A DNA stretch of 64,000 bases from Cryptomeria japonica. Lineage: Eukaryota; Streptophyta; Pinopsida; Cupressales; Cupressaceae. The notes beneath the pieces are model-generated. The model had not been told where the DNA came from. It made no database searches and saw only the letters and a program-made list of their open reading frames with translations. Made by a program: the position numbers and the translations under genes. The stretch is from assembly GCF_030272615.1 (NCBI RefSeq), contig NC_081409.1, positions 649,358,468 to 649,422,467 on the forward strand. Direction: 5' to 3'. Below are positions 1 through 11,923 of this stretch, piece after piece (position 1 is the first letter of the stretch; each line of letters starts with the position of its first letter).

Positions 1-2
1 GT

Positions 3-1499
3 AAAGATAGGGTAGGTGGGCCTCCGAGCATAAAGATAATAGATGACTTGCCCCCACCTCCTTCTAATACTCCACCGGCACAAATTGTTGATACACCACC
101 GACAACAGATAATGTTGAGAGTATGGAGACAACACATGAGGACACAATCCCTGATTTAGAGGTGTTCTTTACAATCAATATTGACACATAGGAAGTTAAC
201 ATTATGCTGGATAAGGAAACAATTGAGAAGAGAGATGTGGCAACTGAGCCACTGGCAGAAGACATTACAGTTGAGACAAATATTAAGGATACAGTTGGCA
301 ATATTGAAATTGGGATTGAAGAACAAACTGAATAGTCAACTAACTCGCTGGATACAGGAAAGGCAGATACCACTGGTGTACATACTGATGTATCTACTGA
401 GCAACTGACAACTGATAGTACTGACAAATCTATTGAAATACTGGCTGTAGACAATTCAGAGGTAGACACAGAGAAATCGATAGTGAAAAGTTCTGAGAAA
501 CAAACTGAGGTACACACTGAGAAATTTGATGAGAAGAAGGATGAGGTAAAGGTTAATGCAGAGACTATGCCACTGGCAACAGCTGAGAAACCTAAACCCT
601 TGCTAGTAGAAATGCAAACTCAAACTGACCTACCAGAGGTCACCATAAGCAAAGAGGTCCCTCACACCGATGGATTACAAATTGTTAAGACAGTTGGTCA
701 ATCATCTGATTCTTCACTGACACAATTCCGGCCAACCAATGTAACAGAGGTATTGTTTGATTCAATTAAGAAAATAACTAATCGCAATGCACTTGCATAT
801 AAGGCAATTGATGACACCATACCAATTTTGAAGATGATTGCACCCAAGTGTAACATAGAGAATAAAGATTCCTTAGGCAAATTAGACACATTGTCTAAAT
901 ACATAACCGACAATCTTCTAACAATTGATCAGATCAATGAGGAGACTTTCAGAGAGAAAATAAATAAAGAGAAGGAAAAATTCTTTGAGGAAACAACAAA
1001 GAAGAGTAAGGAACATATTGATACATTATTACTGGCAAGAGGAAAGGCAATTTTGGAGTTCAATAAATTCTACAAAGATACATCTAAGACAAACATTTTG
1101 ATAGAGGCTATAGATACAGATATCAGCAAAGCACAGAGGGAAATCAATAATATTGCTGACAATTTAATAGGTTCATCAGACTCCATATTGGTAGTAAAAC
1201 AAGAAATTACTGGCTATGAAGATGAAATTGAAAAACTTGAAAATGATAAGGAGAGATTAAAGTTTAAGGCAAAAGAACTGAAATGCAGACTAGGTCCTAA
1301 ACTAGATATCCTCATCTCTTTGAGAAAAGAGATTTCTAAGGCTCTTGTTTCAGGACTTAAGACACCCAAAGAGCAAATACACATACTCACTAGTACAATC
1401 CAAAGGATAGAAGCAACACTAAAAGATAGTGAGAGGTTCTATAACAATCTAAATTTTGCATTAGTGGATTTGTATCAGATTGTAACCAACCGGTTATAG
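3..1499 (+). pseudogene. C-terminal part of the large ORF of pol-less LTR element A
   Basis: One reading frame stays open from the window edge to a TAG at 1497-1499, apart from in-frame TAG codons at 189-191 and 333-335. The first part is rich in Thr, Glu, Asp and Pro (low complexity, EKQTE and TTD-type repeats). From about 700 onward the protein becomes a long charged alpha-helical, coiled-coil-like region rich in Lys, Glu, Leu and Ile. No RT, integrase or protease motif is present. About 200 bp downstream lie a polypurine tract and an LTR, so this is the 3' end of an LTR element coding region. Position and composition match the last part of the second frame of element G (57493-60567). I do not recognise the protein. 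The N-terminus is outside the window. Confidence 0.7.
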
Positions 1500-1702
1500 G
1501 GATCCAGACAAGAACTACACTCAACTGATACTGAATGACAGCCTTTGTCATTGATGCCAAAGGGAGAGTAGTAGAGGATGAGAAAAATGATTAACAGAAG
1601 AGATCATCTACTCAAGGGGAGCACACAGTTTTGGTAAGATTTTTGGACAAACACTTTTTGGATACAATCTTGGCTTTTTCTCATGAGTGTTGCCATCAAT
1701 GC
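1500..1702 (+). other. 3' untranslated region of element A
   Basis: Noncoding stretch between the element A reading frame and its polypurine tract. It contains two copies of a phrase resembling the end of the element (TTGATGCCAAAGGGAGAG near 1551-1570 and TCAATGCCAAAGGGGGAG near 1697-1714). This suggests a duplicated, partly decayed polypurine-tract region. Confidence 0.5.
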
Positions 1703-1715
1703 CAAAGGGGGAGAT
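1703..1715 (+). promoter_or_regulatory. polypurine tract of element A
   Basis: The run AAAGGGGGAGA lies immediately 5' of the TGTTGCC start of the LTR. This is the expected site for plus-strand DNA priming in an LTR retrotransposon. The same phrase precedes the LTRs of element E (13159-13172) and element G (56988-57001), both read on the minus strand. Confidence 0.75.
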
Positions 1716-2468
1716 TGTTGCCAAATGCACACTCCAATGAGAAATTGTAGGTGATTTAAGGTATTGTCATTGATGCCAACCTTACAATCCTATGGCACGG
1801 GTAAACACTGGCACCGACACCGATACTAGCAAAGATGTTTACGCGCACCCTAACCAACAGGATTTTATTTTATATTTAATTGTAAAAAAAATTTTGTAAA
1901 GATGACAAGGTGAATTGTAAAAGGACTCATATAAGTATGAGATCTTGCAAATCATTTGTAGTGAAATGCATGGAAGGAATGTAATAGGGAGATGTGAATA
2001 TTAAGGTAGACTTTGGAATAGGGTTTTGGAAGTTGTATGAGCTTAAACTGGTACTGAACCTGGTATAGCAGATGTTGAACTGAAGTAGTACATGTCATTG
2101 GATTTACATAATCCACTTTTGTAAGTCAATCAGACTTCCCCTTTTGTATTTGAGCAGTGAGATTTAGGCAGTTGGCCTTCCTGCATGTGCAAGCCCCTAT
2201 TGTATCAATAATATTCAATTATTGGCCAGTGAGTGAATATTGTGGGTCACAAATCCAATCGAGGTCTTTCCCACACCGGGTTTCCTCGTTAAAAATATTA
2301 TGTTATGGTGTGCTTTCTATGTTGTGTTTACTGTTCTTATTTACTGCATTAATTCTTGTTTACTGGTACACTGTTTTGGAATGCAATTTATTTAATAAGT
2401 TCAGAAAATCCATTAACTGGTTAGATACTGATTCACCCCCCCTCTCAATATCTTTGGGAATCCTAACA
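1716..2468 (+). repeat. 3' LTR of element A (copia-type)
   Basis: The LTR starts TGTTGCC directly after the polypurine tract. It ends CCTAACA exactly where homology to copia element B reverse transcriptase resumes, giving 753 bp with TGTT...AACA termini. A TATA-like CATATAAG lies near 1927. Near its end it has the ATTCACCCCCCCTCTC phrase also present in the LTRs of B, E and G. The left target-site duplication lies outside the window, so the right boundary rests on the junction with B alone. Confidence 0.65.
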
Positions 2469-3345
2469 AATTTGCAGCTAGACACCATAAGAGTTCCAAC
2501 CAATTTGGAATCATCTAACCCAAACTTATTCGGTAATTCCTTCACATATTTAGCTTGAGATATAAAAATACGTTTTTCAGTCTATAAAATCTACAAGCCT
2601 AAGAAAAATTTCCTTTTGCCTATCATAGACATCTCAAATTCTTTCTATATATCACTAGCAAACTTCATGCTCAAGTCATCATCCCCTCCAAAGATAATGT
2701 CATCAACAAAAACTTCAACCATCAAAATGTTATTATTCTCAATCTTGGAATATAGATTACTATCAGTAGTACCTTTATTAAATCCCAATTTCAACAAATA
2801 CTTGTCCGATCTAGCATACCAAGCCCTAGGGGCTTTTTTCTGTCCATAAAGACCTTTCTCCAGTTTGCATACCATGTCTCCATCATTGGATGATAAAAAT
2901 CCATCAAGTTGCTCAATGTAGACTTCTTTATCAAGATCATCATTCAAAAATATTGACTTGACATCCATCTAATATACCTGGAAGTCCCTATAAGCACCAT
3001 ATGCAAGCAATACTTTACCAACTTCAATTCTAGCTACCGGAGCAAAAGTCTCCTCATAATCAATTCCTTCTTTTTGTGAATATCCTTTGCATACTAATCT
3101 TGCTTTATTTCTGACTTCACCAACTTCATTCAATTTGTTCCTAAATACCCATTTAGTACCAATCGCATTCATGTCTTTAGGTCTAGGAAAAAGCTCCAAT
3201 GTGTTATTCTTTTCAATCTGATTCAATTCTTCTTCCATAGCCTTTTATCTAGTTTTCATCTTTGCAAGATTCAACAACATCTTTAGGTTCAGTTTTACAA
3301 ATCAAACATACCTCTTCAACAGCTAGCCTTCTTATAGTCATCCCG
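2469..3345 (-). pseudogene. copia reverse transcriptase (element B), broken
   Basis: Pieces of RT_copia in order: the N-terminal [20 protein letters not shown] and [16 protein letters not shown] region (2969-3238), then GLYGQKKAPRAWY and the catalytic FVDDIIFGG motif (2645-2968), then the KELPNKFGLDDSKLVG linker up to the A insertion. The catalytic Asp pair is intact, unlike the matching site of element E. A stop codon at about 2969 and frameshifts near 2640 and 3240 break the frame. In an active element it would copy RNA into DNA inside the virus-like particle. Confidence 0.85.
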
Positions 3346-3599
3346 CCTTTATTTTTATCACCATTGATCTGATTTTTAGAATGATTCAATGTTACATACC
3401 TCAGAGTCTTCTAATTTTTCAGGTTCCTACACCTCTTCACTGGCAACAGCAATATCCTGATGAATAGTCTCTACCAGATCATTCTGCTTCAATTATTCTG
3501 TCTGAATTTGCATTAAGACAACATTCTGATCATCATCATATTGCATCCTCTCATTTCTTTTCCATAGTTCTCATCAACCTTCACATTTGCACTTTCCAC

Positions 3600-4640
3600 T
3601 ATCTTTCTCAGTCTCTTATTGTAGCATCGGTAGGCTTTACTCTTTGTTTAATATCTCAAGAAAACTCCTTCATCACTTCTTGCATCAAACTTCCCTATAT
3701 CCTCATCTCTCTTGATATAACACTTGCTTCCAAAAAAATTCAAATATCTCACAATAGGAACATGACCAAACCATATCTCATAAGGAGTATTATCGAGATC
3801 ACCTTTTATATGTACTTAGTTGAATGTGTACATAGAAGTGCTAACAACTTCTCTCCAATAGATCTTAGAAATATTCCCTTCAATCAGCATATTCCTTGCA
3901 GCATCCAAGATAGTTATGTTCTTCCTTTCAACAACTCTATTTTGTTGTCGGGTTCTAGGAGCAGATAATTGTCTTCTAATTCCATGCTTCTCATAGAATG
4001 AGTCAAACTCACCAGAACAAAATTCTCCTCCTCTATCAAATCTCAGACATTTCAGCTTCAATCCTATCGTGGTCTCAACCTTTGCTTTGAATATCTTGAA
4101 TTTATCCAATGCTTCTGATTTTTCCCTCAAAAAGGCAACCCACATCATCCTCAAATAATCATCAATCAGTAATATGAAATATCTGTCACCTTGCACACTT
4201 CTTATACTTGTAGGTCCACATAGGTTAGTATGCACAAGATCTAGCAATCCATTAGATGTATATTGCTTACTCTTGAAAGAAATTCTTGTTTGCTTTCCCA
4301 TTTGAACTTCCTTACATACCGGATTAGCAGGCTTAACAATTTTAGGCAAATCTCTAACAGCTTGAGTAGAATTGATCTTAATTATTGAATCAAAACTAAC
4401 ATGACACATTCTCCTTTGCCATAACCAACTTTTATCAATCTGAGCAATCAAGCAACATTTCCCACGGGCATTCAAATGAAAGATATTACCTTCAATTTTA
4501 GTTCCTGATGCAATTTCTATACCAGAGGTATTTAGGATCTTGCAATTCCTATTCTTGAATTGGAAACCATAACCTTTGTCAACCATTTATCCAACACTTA
4601 AAATATTATGTTTCAAACCTTCAACATACAAGACATCATC
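3600..4640 (-). pseudogene. copia integrase (element B), broken
   Basis: Contains the GAG-pre-integrase region (LWQRRMCHVSFDSIIK ... CKEVQMGKQTRISFKSK) and the rve catalytic core (LLDLVHTNLCGP, CLRFDRGGEF, NRVVERKN). The first catalytic position reads HTN where HTD is expected, and the second pre-integrase zinc ligand (CxxC) has become Val. It is probably dead by substitution as well as by the stop at about 3816. The C-terminal part (FEVWFGHVPI-like to the chain end) continues in shifted frames down to about 3600. Confidence 0.8.
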
Positions 4641-4684
4641 AGTGTTATGCTTACCATCAAAGGAAATAAAACATGTACCACAGA

Positions 4685-5846
4685 TCACATAGGCTTAGTC
4701 ATATGATGTGAACAACCACTGTCAATCACCCATTCATCTTTCTCTTCAACTTTAGCAGCTAAATCTTTCACCTCAATAGTGCAACTTGTGGAATCAACAA
4801 GTACCAGTCCATCTTCTTTAATAGAAATAAACACAATTTCATCTCCTTTCGACTCTTCATCTATAACACCTTCATCAGCAACATAATAATAGTTCTTCTG
4901 ATGTTTATACTTCCAGTTAGACTTGTGAGGCTTATCATACTTCTCATGCTTCTCATATCTATTATGCTTATCAAATTTATCATGCCTATTATATTTAAAC
5001 ATTCTCTCTGAGCACCTAGAAGAAAAATGTCCTATCTTATTGCAAGAGAAACATTTTAGAGGCAATTTTCCATCATACTTACCAGCTCCTTTAAGAAACA
5101 TTTGTGCAATCAATTCTTCAAGCTCATCCAATTCTCTTTCTTTCTCTTTCATTTCTCTTCTATATCTTTCATATCTGGATATTTTGCATTCTTCAAGATC
5201 ATACTTCTACTTTCCGGATACAGATGCTCTAAATGTTGTCTCAGACTTTCCATGTGATTAACCAAATTCATTCAATTCAAATGCAACATATCTCTTGTCA
5301 CAATAGTCACACTCCAAATCTCATTAATAGTAGCTCCCCTATATTTGTAAGAAAGAGGCAATGATCTTAGCACCTTAGCAACAATTTCATCTTCTTTAAG
5401 GGTTCCACCAGCACATCTAATACCTAAGACAAGTTCATTCACCTTATCCATGAAGGAGTTTATGTTCTCATCTTCTCCCATTTTCAGCATCTCATACTTC
5501 CCTTCAAACTCTGCAGCTTAGAAACTTTGACTTGTTTATCTCCTTCATACAAGTTCTCAAGCTTCTCCAAGATCTCGTGAGCAGTCTGAAGTTCCATCAC
5601 ATTTGTCATCTCAGAATTAGTCAGGGCACTCAACAATGCTTCCTTAGTTCCAATGTTATTTCCATCATCCTTGATCTAAGTCACAGTAATCGATCCATTC
5701 TGAGGAACATAATAGGCATCCTTTGAAATCTTACAGTAATCCTCTGTAAGACATCTCAAGTGCACCTCCATTCGGTTCTTCCATATAGCATAGTTACTTC
5801 CATCGAATCTCAGACTCTCCTTAAAAATAACAGCTCCAGTTGCCAT
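4685..5846 (-). pseudogene. copia gag and protease (element B), broken
   Basis: The gag ATG is at 5844-5846, directly downstream of the primer binding site, and the usual copia start region (FDGSNYAIWKNRMEVHL) can be read in pieces. The UBN2-type middle gives ENINSFMDKVNELVLGIRC (5272-5490). The zinc knuckle CFSCNKIGHFSSRC (CX2CX4HX4C) lies near 5030. A Lys/His/Tyr-rich stretch of KHEKYDK-type repeats follows, then the protease motif WVIDSGCSHHMT near 4690-4720 with its DSG intact. Several stops and frameshifts interrupt it. Confidence 0.8.
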
Positions 5847-5888
5847 CTCGGATCACCTCAAGCGTTCAAGCTTCTATTGGAGAATCCA

Positions 5889-5900
5889 TCTCTGATACCA
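5889..5900 (-). promoter_or_regulatory. primer binding site of element B
   Basis: On the minus strand this reads TGGTATCAGAGA, the standard plant copia site complementary to the 3' end of initiator tRNA-Met (usually TGGTATCAGAGC), with one base changed. It sits 2 bp inside the LTR end and just upstream of the gag ATG. Confidence 0.8.
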
Positions 5901-5902
5901 AT

Positions 5903-7264
5903 TATTGGCAACAACAATGAAGGAAAACTGAGAGGGGGGGTGAATCAGTTTTCATCAGATTAGCAAACTTAACCTCAAATACAAATCTAATTAACTGCAA
6001 TAATAAAAAAGAGAAGCAAATTGATAGCACAACACACAACACCAAGATTTTGACGTGGAAAACCTGGTTAAAGGAAAAACCACACTGGGAACCTACCCAC
6101 AATAAGATGATACTCTGCAGTAGTACGTGAAAATAGTTACAATGGGGAATGTACATGCATGTAGGCTCACTTCCTAGAGCTCACTGCTCAAAATACAATA
6201 ACCCAAAAGGCTACAACCCTCAGGGAAGGTTCACTATCTTACAAGGAAGTCTCACCGACCTATAAAATATTTGGACAACAATCTAAAAGCAAATGAACTG
6301 AAAGAATAGCATTTGCAAATCCCTGATGATAGTTTCAGTTAAGCACATTTTTCTGCTCTACAACACTTCAATCTTTGATCAATCACAATATCGAAGGATG
6401 TATTTGCTTATTTGCACCTTTACCATTCTCTAATAATGCAGGCACTTCATCATCTGTCAAATTACATGAATAACTCATCTATATATATCGATCATCAACC
6501 GTGACAACAAGGTTTGCGCAAGCCAAAAAGACCTAATTACAAAATCTCATCGCACAATCCAAAGATCAACCACCAGGCTAATATTATAATATACATGACA
6601 TAAGATGGACCTAAACCAAATGCTCAAACACGCAACACCACCAGAAATTTTGCCAAGATCAAATGCAACACGTTACACCACCAAATAGGTCTCATATAGC
6701 ATGAACAAAACCACCAGATAAACAAAACACCAGAACCATGCCCAACGATTAATGTAGATCATAAAAACAAATAGGGCATAATTAGGAAACACCAGCAAGC
6801 ACATTAGAAACATTTGTAATAGTTGTAACAGCACCACTTATCAAATCTTCACCGATCAACTTTTGAAACTCAAGAATAATCAAACAGCAACAATTGCCAT
6901 GAGGAAAGATAACTTTCGGAGCACCAAATCATGAACCATCTGAAATGAAGATACATAAGAACATCCCAAACAATCTCTTAAAACTGCAACTCAAGATCTG
7001 ATCACACTAGAATATACCAGAGGAAATACCGAACTCTGCAAAGCACTGATCAGAAAAACCAAACTATAAACCGGATCATATGATATGATCAATTAAGCTC
7101 CTAGATCACTAAAACAAATATATAAAGATGTAATGATACTATAAATACTCCATATACCAAACCATGATCCCAAAAAAACAATCTACAACCATCGGAGCAA
7201 TAAATAATAAGAATATGTTGACATCAATGACAACAACATATCCTAGCAGCAACAATATCCAACA
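5903..7264 (-). repeat. 5' LTR of copia element B
   Basis: 1,362 bp between the PBS and the position aligning with the start of the element E LTR (ATCCAACA on the plus strand). It aligns over its length with the E LTR at 11924-13158: the AACTGAGAGGGGGGGTGAATCAG-type end, the TTGACGTGGAAAACCTGGTTAA phrase and the TGTTGACATCAATGACAACA phrase. A minus-strand TATA box (CGATATATATAG, about 6478-6490) is present. Its last base pair on the PBS side reads TA rather than the CA expected of an LTR end. Confidence 0.75.
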
Positions 7265-8271
7265 AAGTGCAACTTAGAGGAGTGTAGACTCAAGCTAACA
7301 ATGCAATATGGGTCCCAACTACTAGGCCATATTAGTTTCCTATATAAAAAATGCAATGCAATCTCTCACAAATGGGAGAAAGAGAGAAAAAGCCAATGGG
7401 GAAAAGCTCCCCTTGCAAAAGAGATGGAAATACAAAAGAAGTCTTAAAGAAGAAGGACAAAACCTCAAGAGAGGAAAAAGTCCCCCCACAAGAGAGAAGA
7501 GGAAATACCATGAAGCCCCCGCTCAATGTAGAATCTCTTGCAAAGATGGTCCAGTGATGACAACCAGTATTCCTCCCCATTAGGAAGAAACAAAGCCAAT
7601 TTTGCACCAAGAATGTTAAAGTGTGACTAAACCAGATACCTTTGTCAATGAAGAGCTGAGGATGAATCACTCACTACAACATGATAAAGATCAAGCATGG
7701 ACACACATGTTTGAGTATCAACTAGATATCCATCAATAACAAATTGGTACAATCTATGTCTTACTGGAGCCATGCACAAATTTGTATAATCTAAATCTCA
7801 ATTGGAGCCATGCACCAAGTCTCACAAGATATTTCCTAATCCATGAAGTACAAGAGGATTACATCAAAAATATTATCAATGACAAGGTACAAAGAAAAAT
7901 GACACTTTATATTAGTGTGTGTACAACACAACTCATGCAAGAGAACACAACATGATGATGCAAATCTGGAAACATGAAGATGATGCCACCAAAAATATGT
8001 CCTACAGAAGACTACAAATGAAGATGTATCTGATTGGTATTTCACCAAGAAAAATGTAGGAGCAAACTTACCCCCCTTGGATACCAATTGGAAGGTGCTG
8101 CAAGACAGGTTTGTAGGTGGACAAGAAAAAATTGTTCTCAATTTTGTTTATTTAACGAAAAAATTGTTTTTTAAAGATTTTAAAAATCTTAATAAAAACC
8201 ATTATTAAAACTCATGAAAAAAACTTCATTAAAAATTTATTTTTGAAAAAAAAACTTTATTAGAATCTATT

Positions 8272-8331
<60 letters not shown>

Positions 8332-9548
8332 AAAAAATCTTATTAAAAAACTTTTTTCATAATTTTTTTTAATATAAAAAATTAATTAAAAATTATTAAA
8401 GAAATACTTATTAAAAATTTTATTTATAAAAAAGTTAACTCAAAAAAATTAATTTAAAAAAAAAAAAAAAAAAATTTGTTTAAATAAAAAAAAGACAGGT
8501 CAAGCTGACTTACCACAATTGTAGTTGTGACAGGAAGACCAGCCGCCCCTGAGGTTCCTGCAATATTGATAGGCTATGGTACACAAGTTTGTTAGCCAAC
8601 GGTACTCACAGGTCCGATAGCCTGTGGTGCCCACCTTTCTTTTTTATTTTTCAATTTTTAAATTAAATTTTATAGAAAAAAAATTTAAATGAAAAAAAAA
8701 AAATTCTTTTTCTAAAAATACTAAAATTGTGCCTGCTACGTGTCCATACCATCGACCAGGAAGAAGATTTTATTTTTCAACTTCGGGTGCCTTGCTCTGA
8801 TTTGGACAAATGGACATGTGATCTTAGGGTTTTTGGGTCTTTTGAGCACAATAGCAATGTGGGATTTGGTCCAAAGTGCTCCAAAATTGTAGATCGCTCT
8901 CAGGGTAGGTAACCACCCTCGACCTTCAAACCGTTGTAGATATGACCTCTAATGTCATATTTTGACAAAATGAAAGGTGATTCTGACTTTCTCAAACCTC
9001 CTCAATCTAATGGTGACCTTAGATTTGACCCAATAAGCTCCAATTATAACCTACACAATAGAATTATCCAAATATAAAAACCCCATATTGTATCAAAATT
9101 CTCTCATATGGTAAACCAATGGCACTATAATGGTTGTAATACTATGTAAGAATTTTCTATAGATTTGATACCATGTGATAATTTTCCTATAGAAATCCAA
9201 GATCTGGACGCCATTGAATACCCTAAAAACAAGAGAGAGAAAATAGGCAAGAACAAATTGTATTCTTATCAAGATGCAAAAATCCATCAACTATACAATG
9301 AAGATGAACCTACTTATAAAAGAAAGGGTATAAGAGGACACAATCATAACATGTAACCCAATGAGATACAAGGGTAGGTAGGGGTAGATAGTAGAAAAAT
9401 TATATAATTTCACTAAAAGTGGATCACCCATTAAAGGTGGAATTTCTCCTACAACCATTTTCTCTGGATATGCAATTCCTTAAATTTCTCATATACAATT
9501 TACTATGAAATGTATTACCCTAAGTCAACTTAAGTAAAGTGTAATTAT
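7265..9548. other. noncoding, AT-rich spacer
   Basis: No convincing coding region. The short ORFs here lack any family signature. A long TA dinucleotide run lies at about 8276-8328, flanked by A/T-rich low-complexity DNA (8150-8490 and 8640-8720). The 9165-9356 plus-strand reading (IEIQDLDAIEYPKNKRE) may be an eroded gag piece of element H, but I cannot support that. Confidence 0.5.
8276..8328. repeat. (TA)n microsatellite
   Basis: Uninterrupted AT/TA dinucleotide run of roughly 50 bp inside A/T-rich low-complexity DNA. Confidence 0.9.
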
Positions 9549-10511
9549 ATGAGATCTAATGTGGTATATAATATCTTTGACGGCTTTTATTGTCCCGCTA
9601 TTGGATTGATTACCCTTCCCATTGAGTTTGGTACTAAATCTTTAGACATTAATTTTGTCATTATTCCTACATCGGAACAATTTCATGTGAAGTTGGGACA
9701 TCCTTCGCTCTCTTCCATGAAAGTTATCCCTTCTACTATTCATAAGTTCTTGAAATTCCCTCTTAATGTCAACATTGTAAAAAATAATCATAGCATGTAC
9801 CAACCCACGATAAGGCAAGGGGATGTTAATCTTGATTACTTTTGGTCTAAACAATTCGAACCTCTTAAACCTCGAAGTGATTCTCTTTTTCAATCTTATA
9901 AAAAATAGAAGAATGATATGATCATGTCCTTGAGAAAGCCAAGAGAACCTCATCCCATTCCTCTTCTTCATAATCAACCTATTCCTCCTCATGACGGACC
10001 CAGCCTTCTTCCTATACCTTCTACTCCTTTATATGTCATGGTTCCACCTCCTACCTTTTACAAAGGAAATCATCCACCATCCCCTACCTTTCAACCTAAT
10101 AAAATTTCTCCTTGACACCCTTCTTTAAAAGAAGATAAGAAGAATATACTTGTTCATCCCAAACCTTCACAACTTTCAACTAAAACTAAAAGAAACTATT
10201 GTGCGAGAGAACATCGACAAAGACGTCGTGTTAGAGCTCATGATCTTGCTTCTCAACCTGTTTCCTCTCTGAAGACTCCAAATGTCGGCATGATCCCATT
10301 TGTCCATCCTTCACCTAACCCTAGGGAGGAAGTTCAACCTAAATCTCCAAGACACAAAATTCTTGAGAAAAATGATGATTCATGTTCTATTATAACTAAA
10401 GATTCTATTTTTATTAATCTCTATGAAGAGATAAATGAAAATGATGTTCATGCTAACAATGTTGATTCAAGTGATGAATATGTTGATGTTGACAATGATT
10501 TATCTAAATAA
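9549..10511 (+). pseudogene. gypsy protease-like frame of element H
   Basis: One frame of about 321 codons with two in-frame stops (TAG 9906-9908, TGA 10113-10115). The N-terminal part (GLITLPIEFGTKSLDINFVIIP ... VKLGHPSLSSMKVIPSTIHKFLKFP) matches the distal half of a plant Ty3/gypsy retropepsin region, where the family normally shows ITLPVxFGT ... VxxxxxYNxILGRPxLxxxxAVxST. The active-site DSG/DTG half is missing upstream. The C-terminal part is Pro-rich, then basic (REHRQRRRVRAHD), then acidic. RT would normally follow but does not. This is a fragment of a gypsy element, possibly of a pol-less kind. Confidence 0.55.
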
Positions 10512-11386
10512 TTTTAACAAGTATTAATCCTATCTTCTAGAAATAGACAAAGTGATCCATCATTAGAGCATGGTCCTTGTTTGGAACTTGTGATAGCTCC
10601 ATCTACTATGCACGGTGTGGCTCCTCTTGCATATTGTCCACCTTCCCAAGACAATGTTCAGTGAGATGGGGAGGTGGATGAATTGTTCTATTAACTTCAT
10701 TCGTGCCATAGATAATTTGTTTTCCAGTTCTTCTATTTATTGTATCTAGTGTTGTCTACTTGAGGACAATGCAAAGAATTGAGATTTCTTTTGGTCCCTC
10801 CCATTGACCCAAAAGACACATGTTCCCTTCTTCTATAGTGGTTCTACTTTCTTTGGGGGATGAGGACAATTTTATATATATATATATATATATTATAAGA
10901 ACATACTGACCCTAGAGCTAAGTAGAGCCTTTATGTGTTTTAAGTTTTGTGATCATTATGCTTTGATTTGTCCTTCTTGGGGGCATATCATTGTGATAAT
11001 GTTCTTCTCTTTTGGATGAAAATCTCTCTCATCATAGCATACGTAATCATTTTAACATGGGGGCATACACTCCGCTCAATGTTTCTCTCCTTGAAAATCT
11101 CGATACTCAAGTTACTTAGCGAACTTAGTCTTTCGCATTGTAATTTTGGTATTTCTCTTTTCTCATGACTCATGGTAAGTGAACCTTAATGGGCTTGTAG
11201 TCATGATTCTCTTTCTCTTGTGATGCCCCTTTTATCTTGATCTTGAAGTTGTAAGATACCTAAATTCCACTTGGGGCTTGTTGTGTCTTGCCTCCTTAGC
11301 ATCTTGATGAAAGTTTTTCAATGTGAACCTTTGTACTTTAATAAGAGTATTGTTAGTCTCATACTCCCCGTAAACTAGGGGCTCAA
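10512..11386 (+). other. noncoding 3' part of element H
   Basis: No sustained ORF. It contains TTGAGGACAATGCAAAG (about 10752) and GGATGAGGACAATTTTA (about 10858), which resemble the TTGAGGACAAGCAAT phrase upstream of the gypsy LTR at 36489. A short TA run lies at about 10874-10893. This fits the untranslated region between the last ORF and the 3' LTR of a gypsy element. Confidence 0.4.
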
Positions 11387-11520
11387 TGTAATGTCCTAAA
11401 TTCTTCTCCCTTACAATTTTGACTGCATTTGGGTCCCCACCTTAGTGTTTGCAACCCTAGGCCTGATGAGGACTTGATTTTGCTCATACAATACAATTTT
11501 GACTTCATATTGAATTTTTG
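11387..11520 (+). repeat. start of a gypsy-type LTR (element H), truncated
   Basis: TGTAATGTCCTAAATTC follows the purine-rich AAACTAGGGGCTCAA. This resembles the TGTCATGTCCCC start of the D LTRs after their polypurine tract. About 130 bp later the sequence passes into a copia LTR fragment, so only the LTR start survives. Confidence 0.4.
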
Positions 11521-11544
11521 CATCATTTGACAATTTCAGATCTG

Positions 11545-11923
11545 ATATTTAATAGTGCAAACACAAATCAACACCACATCACTAACACACATAACACCAA
11601 TATTTTTGACATGGAAAACCTAGTTAAGGAAAAAACCACAAAGGGAACCTACCCACAATATGATGATACCCTGTTAGAAGTATATAAATTATTACAATAG
11701 GGAATGCACATCCATTCAGGCACACTACCTAGAGCTCATTGCTCAAAACACCTAACAAGGAGGGCTACAACCCTTCGGAAGACTCACTGTCTAACAAAAA
11801 AATTTGGATTACATCCAGAAGATCATGACTTGACAGAATAGCATCTCCTCATGCCTAGTTATAGTTCCGGTTAAGCACATATCACATACTCTTCTCTTTT
11901 ACACTTCTTCACACCTCTTCTTT
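11545..11923 (-). repeat. truncated LTR of the B/E copia family
   Basis: Aligns with the E LTR from about 12035 to 12400 (CACATAACACCAATATTTTTGAC, the TGGAAAACCTAGTTAAGG phrase, GGAATGCACATCCATTCAGG, the GAGCTCATTGCTCAAAACACC phrase). It stops exactly where the complete E 3' LTR begins. This is either an older LTR into which E inserted or a local LTR duplication. Confidence 0.65.

Larger units (their letters stand above)
2469..7264 (-). mobile_element. copia element B, partial (pol to 5' LTR)
   Basis: Minus-strand Ty1/copia element in the order 5' LTR (right), PBS, gag, protease, integrase, RT. It is cut within RT by insertion of element A at 2468/2469, so RNase H and the 3' LTR lie beyond the left edge. 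The coding region is broken by many frameshifts and stops, so it is inactive. It belongs to the same family as element E, since the gag, PR, INT and RT pieces are nearly colinear and similar over their whole length. Confidence 0.85.

Noticed and set aside
8060-8100. GATACCAATTGGAAGG near CCCCCCTTGG as a possible copia LTR/PBS junction
   Set aside because: Only TGGTATC of the PBS matches (minus strand), the next bases do not, and no gag or LTR flanks it.
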